From contig CP108997.1 of the NCBI GenBank assembly GCA_036226585.1, forward strand, positions 4,092,001 to 4,156,000: a stretch of 64,000 nucleotides of DNA, given 5' to 3'. Shown here in pieces: positions 45,268 to 53,934 of the stretch. Under the pieces are notes generated by a model that was given only the letters and a program-made list of their open reading frames with translations, searched no databases and was not told the DNA's origin. The stretch's first letter is position 1. Every line of letters starts with the position of its first letter. Origin of the DNA: Streptomyces sp. NBC_00708. GTDB lineage: Bacteria; Actinomycetota; Actinomycetes; Streptomycetales; Streptomycetaceae. Position numbers and translations under genes: made by a program.

Positions 45268-47033
45268 CCGGGCCCGCCCGTTCCTTCGCCGCCGACCCGA
45301 TCGTGGAGGCCCCCGCCGAGCTGCCCCAGGCGTGGGCCGCCCAGCTGGTCAGCTGCGCGGTCGACGAGAACGTGGGGCTGCCGGACAGCGCCGTGCTCAC
45401 GTACCGCGACCCGTACCACACGCTGCTCACCGCCACCGGGATCACCATCGGCACCGAGCTGAAGATCTCCGTGGTCACCGTCCAGGAGCAGGCGCGCGAG
45501 CGGCTGTTCACGGGCGAGGTGACCGCGCTGGAGCTCGACAGCGACACCACCGGTTCGTTCACCGTCGTCCGCGCCTTCTCCAAGGCGCACCGGCTGCGGC
45601 GCGGCCGCAAGGTGGTCGCGTTCCGCAACATGAAGGCCGCCGACATCGTCCGCAAGGTCGCCGCCGGGGCCGGGCTGCCGTGCGGGAAGGTCGAGGCGGC
45701 CCCGGTCATGTACAAGCAGCTGACCCAGCCGAACATCTCGGACTGGGACTTCCTCCAGTACCTCGCGGGGGAGTCCGGGGCGCACGTACGGGTGGACGAG
45801 AAGGGCCTGCTCCAGTTCGTGAAGCCGAAGCCCGCCTCCTCGGCGCCCGCGCCGTCCACCTCCGCGTCCAAGCACCCGATGGTGCTGGAGTACGGGCGCA
45901 ACCTGCTGGCGCTGCGGGCCGTGCTGACCGGCGCGGACGGGGCGGACAGCGTGGAGGTGCGCGGCTGGGACGTGGAGAACAAGGTCCGGGTCGCCCACCG
46001 CGAGCAGGCGATCCGCTCCGACACCGTGACCCCGGGCGCCAACCCGTCCACGGCCGCCGCCCTGTTCGGGAAGAACGCCCGGATGACCGTCGCCGACACC
46101 CCGTACCGCACCCAGGCCGAGGTCCGCGCGGTCGCCGGTGCCGTCGCCGGGCGGGTCTCCTCCGGCTTCGGCGAGATCGAGGCGGTCGCCGAGGGCAACC
46201 CGAAGCTGCGGGCCGGCGAACCGGTCGCCCTCGGCAACGTCGGCCCCGCCTTCGCCGGCCGCTACACCGCCACCGCCGCCCACCACACCCTGGACCCGCA
46301 GGACGGCTACCGCACGACGGTCCTGGTCAGCACCGACCCGGACCGCTCGCTGACCGGCCTCACCGGCGGGCAGGGCGCACCCGTGCCGGGCCCCCGGATG
46401 CCGGGGCTCGCGATCGGCGTGGTCACCGACATCCGCGAGGGCCGGGGCAAGGAACGCGGCTCGGTGAAGCTGAAGTTCCCCTGGCTCGACGACACCTACG
46501 TCACCGACTGGGTCCGTACGGTCCAGTGGGGCGGCCAGGGCGGCGGCGGGGTGTTCAGCCCCGAGGTCAACGACGAGGTGCTGGTCGGCTTCGAACAGGG
46601 CCTGATCGACAGCCCGTACGTGCTCGGCGGGCTCTACAACGGCGTCGACAAGCCGTCCCCGCACGACGTCCCGCTCGTCGACCCGACCAGCGGCAAGGTC
46701 AACCGCCGCTCCCTGGTGTCCCGTTCGGGCAACCGGATCGAACTGCTCGACACCCCGCGCGGCCCGTCCGGGGTGCGGCTGGCCACCGGCGACGAGCAGC
46801 TGGAGGTCGTGCTCGACGAGCGGCGCGGCGAGATCGCGCTCAAGGTGTACGCCCGGGGCACCTCCCGGGTCCTCAGCTCCGTGTCGCTCGGCCGCTCCGG
46901 GATCACGCTCGACGCCGGCGTCGGCGACGTCCATGTGAAGGGGAAGCAGGTGACCATCAACGGCAAGACCGGCGTGACCGTCGACGGCGGCCTGCTCGCC
47001 GTCCTGAAGGCCGCACTCGTCCGCATCAACTGA
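45264..47033 (+). CDS. VgrG-like central spike protein (Afp8/Pvc8 type)
   Basis: The 589-residue protein has gp27-like beta domains (about 1-370, with FLQYLAGESGAHVRVDEKGLL) and a gp5-like OB fold and spike (about 385-580, GVVTDIREGRGKERGSVKLKF, EVNDEVLVGFEQGLIDSPYVLG, ITLDAGVGDVHVKG). Trimers form the puncturing spike at the tube tip. No C-terminal enzymatic extension is present, so it is not an evolved spike carrying its own toxin. Confidence 0.95.
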   Translation: MTGPARSFAADPIVEAPAELPQAWAAQLVSCAVDENVGLPDSAVLTYRDPYHTLLTATGITIGTELKISVVTVQEQARERLFTGEVTALELDSDTTGSFTVVRAFSKAHRLRRGRKVVAFRNMKAADIVRKVAAGAGLPCGKVEAAPVMYKQLTQPNISDWDFLQYLAGESGAHVRVDEKGLLQFVKPKPASSAPAPSTSASKHPMVLEYGRNLLALRAVLTGADGADSVEVRGWDVENKVRVAHREQAIRSDTVTPGANPSTAAALFGKNARMTVADTPYRTQAEVRAVAGAVAGRVSSGFGEIEAVAEGNPKLRAGEPVALGNVGPAFAGRYTATAAHHTLDPQDGYRTTVLVSTDPDRSLTGLTGGQGAPVPGPRMPGLAIGVVTDIREGRGKERGSVKLKFPWLDDTYVTDWVRTVQWGGQGGGGVFSPEVNDEVLVGFEQGLIDSPYVLGGLYNGVDKPSPHDVPLVDPTSGKVNRRSLVSRSGNRIELLDTPRGPSGVRLATGDEQLEVVLDERRGEIALKVYARGTSRVLSSVSLGRSGITLDAGVGDVHVKGKQVTINGKTGVTVDGGLLAVLKAALVRIN

Positions 47034-47071
47034 CGCCCCGCGCCCCAGCCGTACCGAGGAGAACAACAGTC

Positions 47072-47389
47072 ATGCCCCAGGCAGCCCGTACGGGCGACCC
47101 CACCGTCCACGGGGGCGTCATCGGCACCCCGCCCCCGGGCGCGGTGGCCGTCGCCACCGTGCTGATCGGCGGCAAGCCCGCCGCCGTCACCGGAAGCCTG
47201 CACGTGTGCGTCGTGCCCCCGCACGCCCTGCTCGGCCCGGGGAACGTGATCATGCCGAACCCGGCGGCTGCGGCCGGGGGCGCGGTCCTCATCGGCGGCC
47301 TGCCCGCCGCGCGCATGGGCGACACCACGACCTGCGGAGCGAAGATCGTCATGGGCGCGCCCAACGTCCTGATCGGAGGCCCCGTATGA
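47072..47389 (+). CDS. PAAR-type spike tip protein
   Basis: The 105-residue protein is a PAAR-repeat tip: AARTGDPTVHGG, then VLIGGKPAAVTGSLHVC, GPGNVIMPNPA, VLIGGLPAARMGDTTTCG and PNVLIGG. PAAR proteins sharpen the spike and bind a metal at the point with His and Cys. ATG 47072 follows GAGGAGAAC. Its stop overlaps the gp25-like gene in ATGA. Confidence 0.95.
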   Translation: MPQAARTGDPTVHGGVIGTPPPGAVAVATVLIGGKPAAVTGSLHVCVVPPHALLGPGNVIMPNPAAAAGGAVLIGGLPAARMGDTTTCGAKIVMGAPNVLIGGPV

Positions 47390-47790
47390 GCGAGGGATTC
47401 ATCGGCCGGGGCTGGGGCTTCCCGCTGCGCGTGGGCGCCACCGGCGGCATCGGCATGGTCGAGCGCGAGCAGGAGATCGAGGAGGCCATCGGCCTGATCC
47501 TCGGCACCGCGCCCGGCGAACGGCCCATGCGCCCCGAGTTCGGCTGCGGCATCCACGAGTACGTCTTCGCCCCCGGCGACGGCGCCACCGCCGGACGCAT
47601 CGCCCACGAGGTGCGCGGCTCCCTGGAGCGCTGGGAGCCGCGCATCGAGGTCCGGGACGTGGTCGTCGCGTTCGACACCGTCGAGGAGGGCACGCTCTAC
47701 ATCGACGTGCACTACACCGTGCGGTCCACCAACGACCTGCGCAACCTCGTCTTCCCCTTCTACACGATCCCCGAGGCGGGAGCCCGCTGA
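47386..47790 (+). CDS. gp25-like baseplate wedge protein (Afp9/Pvc9 type)
   Basis: The 134-residue protein is a gp25/lysozyme-fold baseplate subunit. It has GWGFPLRVGATGGIGMVEREQEIEEAI, ILGTAPGERPMRPEFGCGIHEYVF (the conserved EPR-like core, quoted in part) and IDVHYTVRSTNDLRNLVFPFY at the end. It initiates sheath assembly by providing a sheath-like handshake. The start and stop both overlap neighbours (ATGA and TGATG). Confidence 0.95.
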   Translation: MSEGFIGRGWGFPLRVGATGGIGMVEREQEIEEAIGLILGTAPGERPMRPEFGCGIHEYVFAPGDGATAGRIAHEVRGSLERWEPRIEVRDVVVAFDTVEEGTLYIDVHYTVRSTNDLRNLVFPFYTIPEAGAR

Positions 47791-49751
47791 TGTCCCTGCC
47801 CCCGCCCAATCTGGACGACCGCCGCTTCCAGCAACTCGTCGACGAGGCCAAGCGGTACGTCCAGCAGCGCACGCCCGAGTGGACCGACCACAACGTGTCG
47901 GACCCCGGGGTGACCCTGATCGAGACGTTCGCGTACATGGTCGACCAGCTGGTCTACCGGCTGAACCGGGTGCCCGACCGCAACTACTACGCCTTCCTGG
48001 ACCTGCTCGGCGTGCAGTTGTTCCCGCCGACGGCCGCCCGCGCCGACGTCGACTTCTGGCTGTCCGCCCCGCAGCCGGACACCGTGCGCCTCCCCGCCGG
48101 TACGGAGGTGGCCACCGCGCGCGGTGAGAAGGAGGAGGCGGTCGTCTTCTCGACGGACGAGGACCTGGCGATCGTGCCGAGTTCGCTGGTCCGCCTGGTC
48201 ACCGTCCCGGCGAACGGCGAGCAGACCGACCGCACCGGCCCGCTCGCCGACGGCCAGGACATCCCCTGCTTCCAGGCCCGCCCCCAGCCGGGCGACGCCC
48301 TGCTGTTCGGCCTGCCGACCGCCGTGCCCCGGTGCATCGTGGCCGTACGCCTGGACAGCCGGGTGGAGGGCGTCGGCGTCGACCCCCGGCAGCCCCCGCT
48401 CGTCTGGGAGGCGTGGGACGGTGCCCGCTGGGTGCCCTGCGCGACCGGCACCGACTCCACCGGCGGGCTCAACAAGCCCGGTGAGATCACGGTGTTCGTG
48501 CCCGCCGGACACACCGCGTCCGTCACCGCCGGCACCCGCGCCGGGTGGCTGCGCTGCCGGGTCACCGACGTGGTGCCCGGCCAGCCCTTCTACTCCGAGT
48601 CGCCGACGATCCGCGAGGCCGAGGTCTTCACCGTCGGCGGCACGGCCGCCGTCGAGCACGCGGAGACCGTCCTCGACGTCCCGCTCGGCACCTCCGAGGG
48701 GGTCGCCGGCCAGACGTTCGCCGTGCCCCGCACGCCCGTCCTGCTCGACGGGGAACCGCCGCTCGTCGAGGTGTCCTCGGACGGCGGCTGGCAGACCTGG
48801 ACCCCGGTCGAGCACTTCGGCGCCTCCGGCCCCGGCGACCGGCACGTCCAGGTCGACCCCGTCGCGGGCCGGTTCGCCTTCCCGCCCGAGGTCCGCGAGG
48901 CCGACGGCACCATGCGGGCGTACGGGGAAGTGCCCCCGAAGGGCGCCCACATCCGCCTCACCCGCTACCGCACGGGCGGCGGCGCGGCGGGCAACGTGGC
49001 GCGCGGCGCGATCCGCGTCCTGCGCAGCTCCGTCCCGTACGTCGCCGGCGTCGCCAACCGCGAGGCAGCGCGCGGCGGCGTGGACGGCGAGACCGTCGAG
49101 AACGCGAAGCTGCGCGCGCCGCAGATCCTCCGCGTCCAGGAGCGGGCCGTCACCGCCGAGGACCACGAGGCCATCGCCCGCGAGGCCGCGCCCTCGCTGC
49201 GCCGCGTCCGCTGCCTGCCCGCCGCCCCCGGCGAGGGCGGCGCGGTCCGCGTCCTGGTCGTCCCGGACGCGGTCCCGGACGAGGGCGGCCGGCTCCGCTT
49301 CGAGCAGCTGATCCCGCCGGACTCCGTGCTCGCGGCGGTCGCCGGCCGGCTCGACGAACGGCGGCTCGTCGGCACCCGCCTGCTCGTCGAACCCCCCGCG
49401 TACCAGGGCGTCACCGTCGTCGCCGGCCTGATCGCGGACGAGGGCGACACGGACGCCGTACGGGCCGCCGCGCTCGACGCCCTCTTCCGCCACATCGACC
49501 CGCTGCGGGGCGGCGCGGACGGCACCGGCTGGCCGTTCGGCAGGCCCGTGCAGTACGGGGAGGTCTTCGCGGTCCTCCAGGCCGTGCCCGGCGTCCGTCT
49601 GGTCGAGGAGGTCCGGCTGTTCCCCGCCGACCCGCTCACCGGGCGGCGCGGCGGGGCGGTGGACCGGATCGACGTCGCTCCGAACGCCCTGGTCTTCTCG
49701 CACCAGCACCAGATCGCGGTCACCGCCACCGGGCCGGGTGAGCGCCCATGA
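47790..49751 (+). CDS. Baseplate J-like wedge protein (Afp11/Pvc11 type)
   Basis: The 653-residue protein is a gp6/gpJ-like baseplate wedge. It opens with RTPEWTDHNVSDPGVTLIETF, a hallmark of the family, and has GGGAAGNVARGAIRVLRSS and ERAVTAEDHEAIAREAAP in its second half. It forms the ring that triggers sheath contraction. It is tightly coupled to the genes on both sides. Confidence 0.95.
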   Translation: MSLPPPNLDDRRFQQLVDEAKRYVQQRTPEWTDHNVSDPGVTLIETFAYMVDQLVYRLNRVPDRNYYAFLDLLGVQLFPPTAARADVDFWLSAPQPDTVRLPAGTEVATARGEKEEAVVFSTDEDLAIVPSSLVRLVTVPANGEQTDRTGPLADGQDIPCFQARPQPGDALLFGLPTAVPRCIVAVRLDSRVEGVGVDPRQPPLVWEAWDGARWVPCATGTDSTGGLNKPGEITVFVPAGHTASVTAGTRAGWLRCRVTDVVPGQPFYSESPTIREAEVFTVGGTAAVEHAETVLDVPLGTSEGVAGQTFAVPRTPVLLDGEPPLVEVSSDGGWQTWTPVEHFGASGPGDRHVQVDPVAGRFAFPPEVREADGTMRAYGEVPPKGAHIRLTRYRTGGGAAGNVARGAIRVLRSSVPYVAGVANREAARGGVDGETVENAKLRAPQILRVQERAVTAEDHEAIAREAAPSLRRVRCLPAAPGEGGAVRVLVVPDAVPDEGGRLRFEQLIPPDSVLAAVAGRLDERRLVGTRLLVEPPAYQGVTVVAGLIADEGDTDAVRAAALDALFRHIDPLRGGADGTGWPFGRPVQYGEVFAVLQAVPGVRLVEEVRLFPADPLTGRRGGAVDRIDVAPNALVFSHQHQIAVTATGPGERP

Positions 49752-50320
49752 CCAGGGCCGCCGTCCCCGGACTCCCGAGCCGTTACCCGATCGGGGCGAC
49801 GCTGCCCGCCCTGTACGCGGACGACGACTTCGCCCAGCGCTTCACGGCGGGCCTGGACACGGTCCTCGCCCCGGTCCTCTCCACCCTCGACAACCTCCCG
49901 GCCTACTTCGACCCGGCGCTGGCCCCCGCGGACTTCCTGCCCTGGCTGTCCTCCTGGGTCGGCGCGGGCATCGACCCGGCCTGGCCGGAGGACCGCCGCC
50001 GCGCCGCCGTCGCCCGCGCCGTCGAACTCCACCGCCGCCGGGGCACCCGCCGGGGCCTCACGGAACACCTGCGCCTCTGCTTCGGCGTGGAGGCGGAGAT
50101 CGTGGACGGCGGCGGCGTCACCTGGTCCTCGGAAGCGGACTCCGCGCTGCCGCCCGCCCCGACGGGCGAACTGCTGGTACGGGTCCGGCCCCCCGCCGGA
50201 CACACGGTGGACGAGACCCGCGTCCTGGCCGTGGTCCGCGCCTCCTGCCCGGCGCACCTGACCTGCCGGGTCGAGATCCTGCCGGGCGCCCCGGCCGACG
50301 AACCAGGGAGCCCCACATGA
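49748..50320 (+). CDS. Phage tail protein I-like baseplate protein (Afp12/Pvc12 type)
   Basis: The 190-residue protein matches tail protein I/gp7-like subunits: SRYPIGATLPALYADDDFAQRF, FLPWLSSWVGAGIDPAWPEDRRR and RRGTRRGLTEHLRLCFGVE. It links the wedge ring to outer components. In fibred systems a fibre gene would come next; here a zinc-ribbon membrane protein follows instead, overlapping in ATGA. Confidence 0.92.
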   Translation: MTRAAVPGLPSRYPIGATLPALYADDDFAQRFTAGLDTVLAPVLSTLDNLPAYFDPALAPADFLPWLSSWVGAGIDPAWPEDRRRAAVARAVELHRRRGTRRGLTEHLRLCFGVEAEIVDGGGVTWSSEADSALPPAPTGELLVRVRPPAGHTVDETRVLAVVRASCPAHLTCRVEILPGAPADEPGSPT

Positions 50321-51570
50321 CCCGCCCGTGCCCGGCCTGCGGCGCCGCGAACGCGGAGGACGAGGACTTCTGCGCGAGCTGCGGTACGTACCTGGGGTGG
50401 TCGTCCCGGCGGCCCGCCCCGGCCCCGGAACCGGCCGCGCCGGAGCCCGCTCCCGAACCGGCCCCCGCGCCGGAACCGGAATCCGCTCCGGCACCGGCCC
50501 CAGCGCCGGAACCGGAACCGGTACGGGACCGGCGTACGGCCCCGCGCCGGGCCGTGCCCGATCCCGCACCGACCCCAGCGCCGCCCCGCGCACCGGAGCC
50601 GACCCCGACCCGCGCACCGGAGCCGACCCCAACCCCGACCCCAGCCCCGACCTCGACCCCGACCCCGGAACCGGTTCCCGAGCCGGAGCCCCGACCGGCC
50701 CCCGCCCCACGGCCTCCCGCGCCCGCCCCCGTACAGCCGAGCCGGCCGAAGCCGCCGGAGCCGAAGCCGCCGGAACCGGAACCGGCGGAGGAGCCCGTAG
50801 GGGCCGTCCTGCCCGGCATGCCGATAGCCGCGCGCCCCACGGTCCGTACGGCGGCGGTGGACGACGAACCGGACGGCGAGCCCTGCCCCTCCTGCGGGAC
50901 GAACAACCGTCCGGGCCGCACGTTCTGCCGCAACTGCGCCAAGCCCCTGAAGCCGCAGGCCCAGGCGGCGAAACTGCCCTGGTGGCGCACCCGCTGGCCG
51001 TTCAACCGCCGCGTCCGCGCGGGCTCGGGGCGGCTGCTGCGCGGCAGCCTGATCGCCCTGGTGATCGTGGGCCTCCTGGTCGCGGGCTTCCTGCTGATCC
51101 CGGCCGGGCGCTTCGTCGTGGAGGACGTACGCGACAAGCTCGGCGGCACGGGCGAGGTCTCCCCGCTCCACGTCACCGCGACCGCGTCCGCCCCCGGCCA
51201 CCCGGCCAAGGCGGCGACGGACGGCGTGACGAACTCGTACTGGGGCGCCCCGAAGGTGGGCGACGCGCTGACCGCGAAGTTCGAGGACCCGTTCCGGCTG
51301 GTCGGCATCACGGTCCACACGGGCGTCTCGACCAAGCCGGAGGTCTTCCAGAAGGGCGCCAGGCCGACCCGGGCGGACCTGACCATCACGACGAAGGACG
51401 GCACGACCCACGAGAAGACGATGACCCTCGCCGACAAGCCGGGCGAGCAGACCCTGCGAACGGGCATCAGCGACGTTGTATCGGTCCGCTTCACGATCCG
51501 CGAGGCGGCGGGCGAGGGCAACGGGCACCCGATCGCCCTGGGCGAGATCGAGTACTTCAAGCGCACCTAG
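50317..51570 (+). CDS. Zinc-ribbon, Pro-rich, single-pass membrane protein of the CIS operon (CisA-like)
   Basis: The 417-residue protein has an N-terminal zinc ribbon (CPACGAANAEDEDFCASCG), about 120 residues of Pro/Ala/Glu repeats, a second ribbon (CPSCGTNNRPGRTFCRNC, about 190-207), a membrane helix (about 243-263) and an extracytoplasmic beta domain (about 280-417, TATASAPGHPAKAATDGVTN) like NAD-glycohydrolase-associated or F5/8 carbohydrate-binding modules. Cytoplasmic zinc ribbons and an outer binding domain would suit docking of particles to the membrane. The layout recalls CisA, reported as a membrane partner of Streptomyces CIS, though I match it from memory. ATG 50317 overlaps the previous stop. 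Confidence 0.82.
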   Translation: MTRPCPACGAANAEDEDFCASCGTYLGWSSRRPAPAPEPAAPEPAPEPAPAPEPESAPAPAPAPEPEPVRDRRTAPRRAVPDPAPTPAPPRAPEPTPTRAPEPTPTPTPAPTSTPTPEPVPEPEPRPAPAPRPPAPAPVQPSRPKPPEPKPPEPEPAEEPVGAVLPGMPIAARPTVRTAAVDDEPDGEPCPSCGTNNRPGRTFCRNCAKPLKPQAQAAKLPWWRTRWPFNRRVRAGSGRLLRGSLIALVIVGLLVAGFLLIPAGRFVVEDVRDKLGGTGEVSPLHVTATASAPGHPAKAATDGVTNSYWGAPKVGDALTAKFEDPFRLVGITVHTGVSTKPEVFQKGARPTRADLTITTKDGTTHEKTMTLADKPGEQTLRTGISDVVSVRFTIREAAGEGNGHPIALGEIEYFKRT

Positions 51571-51592
51571 CGGTACGCGTGCCGGCACCCAC

Positions 51593-53239
51593 CTATCTGA
51601 CAGGTTCAAGCAGGTCGGCCGTGGTCAAACCGGTCTCGCCGTGGACGAGCTGGAGGGCGACTTCGGCACGGGCGGCCAGGTCGAGCGGGTCCAGTTCCTC
51701 GGTGTAGGAGGCATGGACGATGCGGTCGAGGCCGGCGCCGAGGAGCGGGGCAGCGGTACGAAGGGAGGCTTCGAGCGCGACACCGTGGGTGGCGCCGCCG
51801 TGGAGGATGATGTTGCGCGTCCGGTAGAGACGGCGCATAGCGACGCGGAACGCCTTGGCGACCTCATTCAGCTGGGACCGGGGACTGGCGAGGAGGCCGA
51901 CCATCCGTTGGGCAGCGGCCTGATCGCTGTAGCCGGTCGCCCTGGTCAGAACGAGAGCCTCGGCCCCGGCGGCTACGAGAGCGTCAGCGACCAGGCGGGC
52001 GGCTTCCCTGTTCGTAGTGGAGGCGGCAACCGCTCGGTAGAGGTCGTCCGGCTCGCCGGGGTTGTGGCGGTGGGCCAACGTGGTGAGCTCTGCACGGGGC
52101 CAGGAGCAGGCAATGATGGCGGCCATTCGGTCGGCGGCGATTGCCTTTCCGGACCGCTCGCCGTCGCCCTTGGGATCGTCAGCGTGGACAAGGAGAGATT
52201 CCACGGCGGCCCAGCCTCCGGCGACTGCGGGCGCGAGCGCCCCGCGGTTGACGGCGGCGGCGAGTTCCAGGGCATCGTCGATGCGACCGCGTCGGCTGTC
52301 GACCTTGTACAGGTGCCCCTCATGGACAAGGGACAGGACGTCGGCGCCTCTGGCGGGAGGGGCCAGCGGGACCGGACGGGGATGACCGGCAACCCAGATA
52401 TGGGGAACCGGGACCACACCGCCACGGTGGGCACGCAGGTACTGGGACCGGGCGACCATCCGGTCCAGCAGTTGCCGGGCCTGCTCGGCAGCCCCGTACG
52501 GGTCGAGTGCGTCGAGCCGGTAGACGAAGCCGCCGCCGGTGCGGATACCAGCGGGGTCGTGCCCGTTCTCCTTGAGCCAGGTGATGACCTCACCCTTCGA
52601 GCGCCAGTGATCGAGCGGTTCGGCGAGTTCATGGCGGCCCGGCACCTTCTCCAGCGCCACCAGGACCTCGTGGGGGCGAGGGCGGGTGCGGGCGAGCTCG
52701 GCGGCGGATTCCGCGATTTCCACAGCGCCGGCCTGCTCGCGGTTGAGCGTCTTCGCCCAGCCCTTCAGATAGCTGGCACTGAAGCCGAGGTCGAGCAGGT
52801 GGGCGGCCGTCGTCCGGGAGAAGCGCTCCGGTTTGACTCGCTTGTCGTCCTCCACCTTGAGCGCGCGTGCCCAGCGGTCCAGGTAGCCGAGGCGGACATG
52901 ACCGATGATCTCCTTCAGCCGCCGTCGTTCAGGGCTGGGGTCCATGAGCGGGTGCTGAAGCAGCAGGTTGATTTCCTTGCGGAGCTCCCGGTCGCCCAGT
53001 CCTTGATCGGGGCCGATCAGCGCCCTCAGCTCGTTGCGCTGCCAGTCACACGCGGACGCCGAGAGCACGTTGTGGGCCTGCCAGTGCCCGGCCTCCCACA
53101 GTTCTTCCAGGGCCAGCACAGCCCCGATGTCCCATAGCCGGCGCGGCCACGGCGTCCCCTCGTCGGTGAAGAAGTCTGTCATCCGAGCGAGGACGCGGCG
53201 GGCGTAGGCGTCGGGCTCCGGAGCTGCGGCAATGGCCAT
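51593..53239 (-). CDS. HEPN-domain (ApeA-like) protein at the CIS border
   Basis: The 548-residue protein has no membrane segment. Its N-terminal 200 residues are helical (WPRRLWDIGAVLALEELWEAGHW), and near residues 475-481 it has RTRNIILHGG, fitting the R-x4-H ribonuclease motif of HEPN domains, with helices before and after. HEPN proteins with this C-terminal motif often act in toxin or antiphage systems, but no partner is obvious here. ATG 53239 follows AGGGTG. It converges with the CIS operon, 22 bases from its last stop, and lies beside a small-RNA locus, suggesting accessory DNA. Confidence 0.7.
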   Translation of the reverse strand: MAIAAAPEPDAYARRVLARMTDFFTDEGTPWPRRLWDIGAVLALEELWEAGHWQAHNVLSASACDWQRNELRALIGPDQGLGDRELRKEINLLLQHPLMDPSPERRRLKEIIGHVRLGYLDRWARALKVEDDKRVKPERFSRTTAAHLLDLGFSASYLKGWAKTLNREQAGAVEIAESAAELARTRPRPHEVLVALEKVPGRHELAEPLDHWRSKGEVITWLKENGHDPAGIRTGGGFVYRLDALDPYGAAEQARQLLDRMVARSQYLRAHRGGVVPVPHIWVAGHPRPVPLAPPARGADVLSLVHEGHLYKVDSRRGRIDDALELAAAVNRGALAPAVAGGWAAVESLLVHADDPKGDGERSGKAIAADRMAAIIACSWPRAELTTLAHRHNPGEPDDLYRAVAASTTNREAARLVADALVAAGAEALVLTRATGYSDQAAAQRMVGLLASPRSQLNEVAKAFRVAMRRLYRTRNIILHGGATHGVALEASLRTAAPLLGAGLDRIVHASYTEELDPLDLAARAEVALQLVHGETGLTTADLLEPVR

Positions 53240-53290
53240 CCATGCACCCTATCGACGCGCTGTGCGCGGGTAGCCGGCTCACGGTCGCCG

Positions 53291-53299
53291 TGCTAAATT
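53291..53299 (+). promoter_or_regulatory. Extended -10 promoter of the small RNA
   Basis: TGCTAAATT contains TG-n-TAAATT, an extended -10 element in an otherwise very GC-rich region. No good -35 lies 17-18 bases upstream. Transcription would begin near 53306. Confidence 0.4.
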
Positions 53300-53305
53300 G
53301 GCGGC

Positions 53306-53386
53306 AGACTTGAAGGGGTACTCGCTACGGCCACTACCCCTCTATTCTTTGGCTCGCACACCACAGGGTGTGCGAGCCATTTTTTT
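53306..53386 (+). ncRNA. Probable small non-coding RNA
   Basis: About 80 bases with two stems: AGGGGTA (53314-53320) pairs exactly with TACCCCT (53335-53341), and a 12-pair terminator stem with T-run ends the unit (53351-53386). No gene lies upstream on this strand, so the terminator has nothing else to end: the nearest gene is divergent and starts at 53239. No coding frame with a ribosome site fits. A Rho-independent small RNA with an extended -10 promoter is the simplest reading. The exact 5' end is a guess. Confidence 0.6.
53351..53386 (+). terminator. Strong intrinsic terminator
   Basis: GGCTCGCACACC (53351-53362) pairs perfectly with GGTGTGCGAGCC (53367-53378) around ACAG and is followed by ATTTTTTT. 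It is the strongest canonical terminator in the window. Confidence 0.92.
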
Positions 53387-53399
53387 GACCTGGGCGGGA

Positions 53400-53884
53400 G
53401 TCCGTTCAGCGGCCGTGCCGCTGCTCGTAGCGCGTCGCCGCGTCCAGGAGCCAGGCGTCCGGCCACGCTGCGGATCACGTACGGGGGCTCCTCGCCCTCG
53501 ACGCGGAATCCGCTGAGCGGCGCGCCGCAGACGTCCTTCTTCCGTGGGCCGGTCGCCGCAGGGGATCGGAAGCGTGCACGCTCATCCCGCCGAGCGTGAG
53601 CACGTCGTACGCGGTGACGCCGAAGTCGTCCGGGACCCTGCGGCACAGGCCAGGAGCTCGGCCCGGTCCTCCTCGGTGAGCCGGTCCGCGGAATGCCCGA
53701 GCAGGGCGGCGGTCAGGCCGGCATTGCCGGAGATCACGGTCCGTAGCAGCGGCGTGCTCCCGTCCGGTAGCGGCCGGAGCGGATAGGCGTCCGTCGTCTC
53801 CGGGTCGGCGCCCGCCCACGGTGCGTCCCGCACGAGGTGCGCACGCCCGGCCTGCAACTCAGCGACCAGCTGGTACCCCGACAC
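53400..53884 (-). pseudogene. Frameshifted hypothetical gene
   Basis: From GTG 53884 the reading is natural (SGYQLVAELQAGRAHLVRD, then RTVISGNAGLTAALLGHS) up to EELLA near 53655. The native-looking sequence then continues in a second frame (VPDDFGVTAYDVLTLGGM) to about 53575, and in a third frame (DVCGAPLSGFRVEGEEPP, YVIRSVAGRL) to about 53450. Two small indels would explain this. The alternating short repeats resemble ankyrin-like units. Either the gene is decayed or the sequence has errors; raw reads would decide. Confidence 0.6.
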
Positions 53885-53934
53885 GGCCTTGCCCCCTTGT
53901 GTTGCCCGATGGGCAGAGCAATCCGCAAGGGCGC

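Noticed and set aside
43965..47066. 1033-codon minus-strand frame over tube 2, LysM and spike genes
   Set aside because: It is an open frame forced by GC-rich third positions of the plus-strand genes; its product is compositionally unlike a real protein.
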